DNA from: Phoronis australis
Taxonomy: Eukaryota > Phoronida > Phoronidae
Assembly (NCBI GenBank): GCA_002633005.1
Contig: NMRA01000712.1
Span: 1 to 64,000 of the forward strand
Direction of reading: 5' to 3'
DNA: 64,000 bases
Below the pieces are notes generated by a model. It searched no databases, was not told where the DNA came from, and worked only from the letters and a program-made list of their open reading frames with translations. Both the position numbers and the translations under genes were made by a program. How positions within the stretch are numbered: the first letter of the stretch is position 1; each line of letters starts with the position of its first letter. Positions 57,101-64,000 of the stretch are shown piece after piece.

Positions 57101-58523
57101 AAACGGTAACATTTGCTACTTTTCGGACTGCAAATGTCAGTAACATGAGAATTACAATTTGCAAACATCTGCTACATAAACCCTACATTGAACCCACCGC
57201 ATAGAGAAGACATCTGTGTTCTTTGTCTTCCTTTGGATATAGCATGTTGTTACTGAAAGAGATGAAAAATAGCTCATGACATTGAAACTCGTTCTATCAG
57301 AGTTTAAACATACAACTCGAGGAATAAATACACAAAGGTATGACATCACTGAACAGAACTTCCAAGATTTCAAACTTCAATCAGTGGCTGGAGTTCCCAC
57401 CACTAGTAGTCAACATCATCCCATGGAAGGAGACAAGACGAGACGAGTAGGAAACAAAACAATCAACATACAAATGCTAACAATGGCAATGCCAAAGGAC
57501 TAGTAGACTATACAGAGCACCTTTGGACTAATGCCATGTAACCATAGACAGCGACTACCGTCTCTAGCTGGCAGTAGACAGTGAAGCTCTTCATACGTTC
57601 GAAGCTTTTTGGCGAATTATGCCTTACACTGACTAAAACATTAGTTATAAGTACCTTTTGCGAATAGAGGGACACCTTAGGAGGCCGTCGATGTTTTTAA
57701 TTCCTTCCAACTTGAACAAATACTCCTGTTATCAAACTTTTTCTTCAAGCTCAGCTTCATTCAGAGCCTATAATCCGTAAATGGCCATTTTTACACTGTG
57801 CACGCTATAATTTTTACTACGCCCAATAGTTGCGCATGCACTGTTAAAAATCACCAGTTACCCAGTTTGGGAGCTGAACCAAGGACTGCTCGAAGAAAAA
57901 GTTTGATAACAGGAGTATTTGTTTGAGTTGGAAGGAAGTAAAGACATCGATGGCCTCCAAAAGTGTCCTTCCATGTGCAAATGGTAATTCTAACTTTGAT
58001 TGTTTTAATCAGTGCGAGGCATAATTTGATGAAAAGCTTCTGGCGTATGAATCTCTTATTATAGCAGCTTCACCCTCTCTACTGCCAGCTAGAAACGGTG
58101 GTCACTGTCTAATCATCTAATGTAACCTGTGGCTGTGAGGTCAATCATAACAACTTAATAACCTTTCTCTCTCTCTTCCTTAAAATTCATACTCGAATTA
58201 AGTCGAGTATTCCGAAATAGTTCTCATTTATTCCCTTGCATAAATTCATTCCCTTGCATAAATTCATTCATTCACAAGTAAGACTGAGCCTAGAGTAGAG
58301 GAGTATGACGAGTATGTGACACTTTTGTGCAATGCTCGATTGTCCGCCAGTAAAGGCTAAGCTGGGATTTGAAACCGGTGGTCTCCAAACGGGAGTCCGT
58401 TGCTCAAACCACTGAGACACACTGTTTCTTCGGACAGGACACCACAACTCACCATTCTTTACAAAACTTAATGCCCACAAAGCCGGGTCCTTGACTCGCT
58501 TGCTCATAAATACTGAGATCCAT
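54122..58523 (-). CDS. POLR2I: RNA polymerase II subunit RPB9, complete
   Basis: Small zinc-ribbon subunit of nuclear RNA polymerase II that supports start-site choice, transcript cleavage with TFIIS and fidelity. Exons on the minus strand: 58523-58453, 57252-57198, 56243-56170, 55239-55113, 54184-54122 (390 nt including stop, 129 residues; human is 125). All junctions are GT-AG with matching phases. N-terminal zinc ribbon: FCKEC (Cys21, Cys24) and [20 protein letters not shown] (Cys43, Cys46). C-terminal TFIIS-like ribbon: HPCPKC (Cys90, Cys93) and [13 protein letters not shown] (Cys118, Cys123). All eight ligands are present. ATG at 58523-58521 sits in ACCATGG. Only the extreme N-terminus ([11 protein letters not shown]) differs clearly from vertebrates. 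Convergent with the kinectin-like gene. Confidence 0.97.
54398..54530. repeat. Dispersed repeat copy (family with 24953-25070)
   Basis: Shares CGGTTCTTCTCAAGC, AAGGAACAAGATGAG and AAATCAAAAGTTGATTTTT-like blocks, in the same order, with 24953-25070; more distant copies near 780 and 4893. Class unknown. Confidence 0.6.
54594..54750. repeat. Tandem repeat, four copies of ~40 bp
   Basis: Copies start near 54594, 54634, 54674 and 54711. Each reads roughly TACAGTAATTTTTCAGTTGG followed by YGCACACAACTTTTCCAATG. Lies in the last POLR2I intron. Confidence 0.9.
55113..55239 (-). CDS. POLR2I: POLR2I coding exon 4
   Basis: Acceptor TTCTGTTCGCAG, donor GTGAGT. Encodes [20 protein letters not shown] then [22 protein letters not shown], the start of the C-terminal zinc ribbon. 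Confidence 0.97.
56170..56243 (-). CDS. POLR2I: POLR2I coding exon 3
   Basis: Acceptor TTGTATTTCAG, donor GTAAGT. Encodes [24 protein letters not shown] and two bases of Asp, almost identical to vertebrate RPB9. Confidence 0.97.
57198..57252 (-). CDS. POLR2I: POLR2I coding exon 2 (55 nt)
   Basis: Acceptor CATCTCTTTCAG, donor GTGGGT. Encodes (C)[18 protein letters not shown], completing the split Cys codon of the first zinc knuckle. Confidence 0.95.
57546..58110. mobile_element. Large fold-back element, arms over 200 bp
   Basis: 57546-57752 and the reverse complement of 57887-58110 are clearly homologous over their length (CTAGCTGGCAGTAGA; GAAGCTTTT; AAATACTCCTGTTATCAAAC; TTTTTCTTC), around a 134-nt spacer. 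A single-arm relative lies at 20011-20170. No transposase ORF; in POLR2I intron 1. Confidence 0.88.
58330..58440 (-). repeat. tRNA-derived SINE-like sequence
   Basis: On the minus strand, an A-box-like TGTCTCAGTGG (58419-58409) is followed after 32 nt by a B-box-like GGTTTCAAATCC (58376-58365) and CAGC. The arrangement copies a tRNA gene's internal pol III promoter, but the stems are degraded, so I call it a SINE head and not a functional tRNA. In POLR2I intron 1, sense to the gene. Confidence 0.65.
58453..58523 (-). CDS. POLR2I: POLR2I coding exon 1
   Basis: Encodes [20 protein letters not shown] then CKE and two bases of a Cys codon; donor [16 protein letters not shown] is the RPB9 N-terminal signature. 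Confidence 0.95.
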
Positions 58524-61500
58524 GGTAAAAACGCAAAAGCAAGCAAAACTTGGGCCACAATAAAACTTGTTTTCTTAGAACGGAGAGCCGTTGGTGTTAA
58601 TCAAAAGCCACGGTAGAATGTTTAAATTCTGGTTACTTTGAGCACAGAAATAGATTTGCTCTCCTGAAATACATATGTATAATACGTTGCATTGAATAAT
58701 AAAAGAAATGGCTCTTTTGAGTGAAGCTGCTAAAGAATTAACTAATTTCAAATCAGTTGGGTAGCATTGAACCAAGCTTGGAGTTGTTTCCCCTTACAAG
58801 CGAGGGACATAAGTCGTACACTTAAGGGTGAACAGAGAAGTTTATTCTTCAATATCAAACATATATATTGTACATATCCAGCTTTGATGTCACTAAACAA
58901 AGGAAAGTGCCGCTACAAGGTGATTAGATAAAAACAATACAATAAAAAACAATCTGAGTTAATCTAAACTAGTAACATCACTAATCTAACCTAAACTAAA
59001 GTGAACTAATAAAAAGAATGCAATCGCAGATAAAATGCAATAATTAGGTATTTATTTCTTTTTACAGATTTAGCTGCCACAAAAAACAACAAAAGAAAAC
59101 AGAGTATAGACAAGAGAACTAAATAACGAAAGCAAAGCGACAATTAAACCGAACACGAGCCAGACAATGAACAATCGTACAACTCACTAATAGGATTCCA
59201 CTTTTTGAAACATTTTGAAACTTTAAAAACATAAAATAATACTATGAGTATTCGTCAGGAGAAAGACAATTACTGTTGATTAAAAAGAGAAATTAAATTT
59301 CAAACAACTGTTCTTTTTAAAGAAGGGGGTAAGTAAAGTAGGCCGGACGTTGATCCCATCAACGACAAAACGTGTAAACAGGATAATTAATACAGTTCTT
59401 GTATTCATAGGGTTTGATGAACTCACTCTCACAAAATTACAAGAAAGTAAGTTATTCTAAATTGGTAACAGAGTTTTAAACAATTAAATTTAAATATGAT
59501 CTCAAGAAATAAACGGTATTTGATTTATTTTACAAATAGGACGTGTCTTTTAATGTCTTTCAAAAGTATTTAAAATCCGTTTTTATCCGTCTCTACTCAC
59601 TACAGCTTGGCTCTGTCAGGGTATGTATGATCTGGTCAAGAGTACGCCAATTTTCTGTATGTAATATCACAGGCTATTTCAGCATCACAAAAACATATGT
59701 GAAACGATGGATTTAAGTGGGCTTGACATGTTTCGGCGTTCATTAGAACACCAAGTCTGAAGTGGTTTGGAACAGGTACTTGGCGCAAATCGATGCAGAA
59801 GTACTTGCACTATCGGTGTTGCATCACTAAGATTTATTATGACGCTTATAGAGTCCATATTCCCTCACCATACCTAGTCAAGTATACGGAAAACACGCGC
59901 TTCGAAGAATTTTTTATGTATGTTTGATATCCCAGGACCTTCAAGACCATAAACTTTGAAGCCAAGTGCCCTACCCGGCTGCAGCCTCGGTCAAAGCGCT
60001 GATGTCACCGCAAAATTTACTAGTGAATGAGTGTTCTTCAAAAAAGTTTTGTATACCTACAGTTTCCTCTTGCTGTACGGTGAAAGCTGATGAGCTAAGG
60101 CAATGATCCCACGACCAGCAGTGGCAGATCTATGTTTTCAGTAAGGGGGAGGGGGTTAGGATTCGTGCGAATCCGAGGCGCGTAGCACCGAGCGGAGGGA
60201 AGGTAGGGAGGGGGTTTCTTACAACCCTATTACGATTTTTTGTTTTTAGTAGTTGATTTCGTTTTCCTGGCCACATTTTGTGAATTTATACTTTTGATCA
60301 TGTCCTGCCAGGAGTAGAGAGAACCTGCCTGTACTGATATCAGGCCACAATTACACAATCATACCGACGGGTAAATTTTTAACTGTTTTATAGTAGAATT
60401 ATACATAGATTTTCCTGTAACAATAAGTTTTTAGGAGGTTATAAAATATAATACGGATGTTTATAGAGACACAGCGAAATCAATTAACTATTCCGACAAA
60501 GTTAATAAGTCTATCGATATATACAGTAGGCCTACAGTAACTCTGCTTTCACGACCTTCCACAAAGATAACCCTATCGACAGAATTTTGGAGTGGAGAAA
60601 AATCCATTGTTGTCCTTTTGCAGCAACATGGTGACGAATACGGACAACAAAAATAATATCTTGCTCTTCTTTGTGTCCGTAATGATAACGAATACAACTA
60701 TGTACAGTGTTCCCCCAAGGCGATCATTGAGAGCTTTTGACCACGGGGAGTAATTGCGCGCACTGTTCTAACGATTTCTTGAATCCGCAAGTTGATGAGG
60801 GAAGATTTTCAAATTGGTTAAACGAGTTATTTAAACTTCATGCGCATTGGGACTCGGATGATTTTTTAGTCCAAAACTTAAGTTAAAATGTCAATGCCCT
60901 CTTATCGAACCACACTTGCGTACAATCTACAGCTCGTTTATTTCACTGGGAATACGTTTCGAACGATTTCACGGTTGAGAGGCGACCACATCTTAGATGC
61001 CTGTATATTTAATAAGCTTCGTTTTCTCAAGCTGCCTAATCCTTAATCATACAAAGTGGAGATGACCCAAAATTAAAACAACGACTTCGCTTGTATGAAT
61101 AGCGTCAATGTAAACGTCACCGGGATCAGCTCATCAGTGAAATTCCCAGCGGGACAAGTCGTATCCTAGATTAAACGACCAAACCGATGTTATGATCACG
61201 CTGCCGAGCGTCAGTTACTATGAACATGACGGCTGTCGTGATTAGAGTAATTTGTCTGGCGCGAACTGAGCACCAATAAGCAATGGTCGATATCGTCAGA
61301 GAACGAATTATTGCGGACCTGGCTCATGTCATGAATAATTGACTCCTAACTGCTTTGATCTGAACTGGTGGATTAATAGATCGGAAATAGTCCTGGTACA
61401 TAAGCTGCAGTCTTCGCTTTCTACCATCAGTCCCGGTACTCTTACCAAGTACTGTTCCCCGCTGTCTGTGGGTAAACGACAACGTCTTTTGTTCAGCATA

Positions 61501-64000
61501 GAAAAGCTTTTAGGACTTTTGTACTACGTTGTGTTTTATAAAGGCGGATGTTTTTAATCAAGTATAAAACCACAGTGTGAGACCCGTCGGGTTCGTTGGG
61601 ATTACATGGACCAAAATGAACCAACGTTCTCATACGGATCCGATGTGACGATTAAATTTGTGATCAAAGTGGTTTTCGTGTCGTATCAGTGATAACTTTG
61701 AGATGTTTATTACGGTTAAATTCGGAGGTAAGTCACTACTGAAATGTGATCATTAATCACCAAGACCTTCTGCTTGTATATGTGGGCTTCATGAGACCCT
61801 AGTCAAAATGTACATAAATGTTTAACATCGATCTCCAGTTGATTTTACTAACATTTATTACTTTTTATTCCCCCGTTGCGACAAGCTTTAAGATCCGTCG
61901 CCACGGTACGGGAAAAGTCGTGTTTCAGTAGTGCGGAAATTATCATGCTAAAGAACACTGCCGACTGTTTCCATTTCTCATGAAAAACGTCCCCAATATC
62001 CAAAGTTATAGAATGGTCAATGAAGCGAAAGACATTTTTTTACGTGATCATAGCTTAAATTTGATTATGTCATGTAGACGACGTGCCTGATTGTGTGTGA
62101 ATGGACTTCCCGTGTAAATAAACAGTTCATTCCGGTATTAAATAAACCAACCACTAAAGCAGTGTAAACAAATGCTCAGTTCTATGAGCAAAAAAAAAAC
62201 CGTTGTCTGTTCATAAATTTTATACTATACGCTCAAAAACAATCCTTATTGAAAATACTTGTTTATGAACTGAGTGTCTCTTCAGGGCTTCCTAAAAGCT
62301 GGTTTGTAAAACTGTCTCTATGTTTACACCTCGCTGCGTCCCTCATTAAATATCTTAGTCATTCACCGTACATAATACTACCTGTCAAACTCACAAAGGG
62401 ACATTGTTGAATGTCTACCATGGAAGTGAGAAGGGGATACCAAGCGTTGGGCTTCTTTCAATGCAGGTTTTGTTGACCCATCCTAAAATATACCCAGCTG
62501 AGCTTTTCGTTTTGGCAAACGAGCTCAATGCATTGTCGTGCATTTGTAATCATTGGGGCGATGATGGGACTTTTTCAGGATGGCTGGAAACGCAAACAGG
62601 CCCCAGAAGTGTTTTATAAAGTGCACACGTGTCAAGAAAAGATAAGACCAATCTTTTGATATTGGAGTTTGATCGGCCATTTGAATGAGTTTGGCAAGAG
62701 ATATCAAACATTTTGTAATCTGTTTTCATTTTGACGACTGAACTATTGGATGTTGGCGTGTTGTGTGGTCGTACCTTCTGTTACCGCGGACGCTAAAATC
62801 TACTACGGTAACACAGACAAACCAGTATTCTTGTTCAGTAGTCACACACTACACCTTAACATTATACCTTCCCGATATAATGGCAGTTGGCTTTGAGGGA
62901 AGACAAACAAGAAATACGCTGGAATATTGATTCTTTTTAAGTGAAACATTATGGAAGATCAGAAGGCAATACAATTAACATAATTTCGAATCGAACTTAA
63001 TTGTATTCGAGTGGAAATACAATTTTAAACACACTGCCGTGTTATAGGCTGCAATTTTCTGTAACTGTTACACGAATTTCTTAATGTATGCGTCAGGAGT
63101 CATCAACTTGAAAGAGTAATATAACATATGTCGTTATGGTGACCAAGAAAATCTTATAGTGGCCGAGGGTAGTGTTGTCGAAAATCTGTACACGTATGAC
63201 AAATATAAAACAGTTAATCGTCAAAGCATTTCAAATTCCGAAGTTTGCAAACCCTGTCGCTGTAGACCCCAATCTATTTAGTCTTACATACAAATCTGGA
63301 TCTCCAGTCGATTATCGTCATAAAATTATTAACACTCCATCCACGCCCGGTTACACTGGAAGACATGTTTCCAAATACAAGTTCTAAGTAGTTAATAGGT
63401 GATGTGTAAACTACGCACAGAACTCTCCATTCATATAATCAAGACATTCCTAAAGGGAAAAAATCATTGACAATCAATAGTACATTAGTAGTGTATTTGG
63501 ATAAATCATAGATCATAATAGCTGAGCTGATCTACATTAATTTTTTGAGTGTCTATAAAGGAAAACTGGCTATCAACGTCCTCTGCTGTGCATTCCGTTA
63601 ACTCTATAAGTCAATTATCGTGTGCAAGGCTGATCAAAGTCTTGGGATTAAATACATAGCCTAAGTTTACGCCCAAGGTTAAGAAACTAATTTCTTGTAA
63701 AAAAAATTATAAACTTCTGTTTGAAAGGCCTGCATACTACACGGCGAGTTCACCAAAAGCTGGTTCAGCCACATGCTGATCTAAAGGTACCTTAACAGAG
63801 CGTTTAAAAAGACACTCCCTCTTCTAACATGAATTGGATTGTAGGTTTAGAAAATACATGTTTTAAGTAAACATACGTGAGTCTCAAGTTCGTTACCAAG
63901 AGATGAAAAGGAGACCGACATTGGGGGAAATAAGGCCAATTATTATGACATAAAAATGCAAAGAATAGGGTTGAAAATAAAATACAACATGTAAAAAACA
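58524..64000. other. Region upstream of POLR2I, no recognised gene
   Basis: Positions 58.5-60.1 kb are very AT-rich with no supported exon. Near 60150-60220 is a G-rich block with ATTCGTGCGAAT and CGAGGCGCGTAGCACCGAGCG, probably a repeat. From about 60.8 to 61.75 kb CpG appears more frequent, ending in the candidate first exon listed separately. From 61.75 to 64 kb I see only unsupported short ORFs. Confidence 0.5.
61563..61727 (+). other. Candidate promoter and first coding exon of an unidentified plus-strand gene
   Basis: TATAAAA at 61563-61569 is followed 134 nt later by ATG at 61703 (MFITVKFG) and a consensus donor GTAAGT at 61728-61733, which would leave phase 1. An upstream ATG at 61606 opens a 28-codon ORF that closes before it. 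The first residues look like a single beta-strand, as at the start of ubiquitin-like or PB1 domains, but eight residues cannot show this. No second exon identified in the window. Confidence 0.3.

Noticed and set aside
1-64000. Search for CRISPR arrays, prokaryotic operons, viral or transposase genes and rRNA
   Set aside because: None seen. The tandem arrays have no unique spacers of CRISPR type, and all supported genes are spliced animal genes.

Overview
This is nuclear genomic DNA of an animal, most likely an invertebrate bilaterian. The evidence is three intron-rich, metazoan-type genes with GT-AG introns of about 0.1-7 kb, AT-rich non-coding DNA, many short fold-back (MITE-like) and tRNA-derived repeats, and one kinectin/p180-family gene where vertebrates have two. 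The sequence does not let me name the phylum. A single N at 33233 shows that this is an assembled scaffold.

Layout. (1) About 1-8.2 kb, minus strand: the 5' part of POLH (DNA polymerase eta). Seven coding exons (342 codons) carry the palm, fingers and thumb regions. The C-terminal part lies beyond the left edge. (2) 8.2-12.1 kb: the region between two divergently transcribed genes, with no coding exon; it probably holds 5' UTR exons and promoters for both. (3) 12.15-51.8 kb, plus strand: a complete kinectin/ribosome-binding-protein-1 (RRBP1/KTN1) homologue, about 30 coding exons and about 1319 residues. It has an N-terminal membrane anchor, a Lys/Pro-rich basic region, about 1000 residues of coiled coil, and a C-terminal GTSV. 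(4) 51.8-54.1 kb: the convergent 3' ends of this gene and the next, with overlapping poly(A) signals on opposite strands. (5) 54.1-58.5 kb, minus strand: complete POLR2I (RPB9 of RNA polymerase II), five exons, 129 residues, all eight zinc-binding cysteines present. (6) 58.5-64 kb: no recognised gene, but a TATA box followed by a short ORF and a consensus splice donor near 61.56-61.73 kb could be the first exon of another plus-strand gene.

The three genes are unrelated housekeeping functions (translesion synthesis, rough-ER/kinesin scaffolding, Pol II transcription); I see no operon-like or defence system. The points most worth a second look are: the run of phase-0 exons in the RRBP1/KTN1 gene, with recurrent 156-nt lengths and a probable 6-nt microexon; an internally duplicated LRQKN...MEAL segment; several fold-back elements, including one with arms over 200 bp; a MITE pair bracketing one exon; CTCF-like motifs; and a 329-bp duplication around the N that looks like an assembly artefact.
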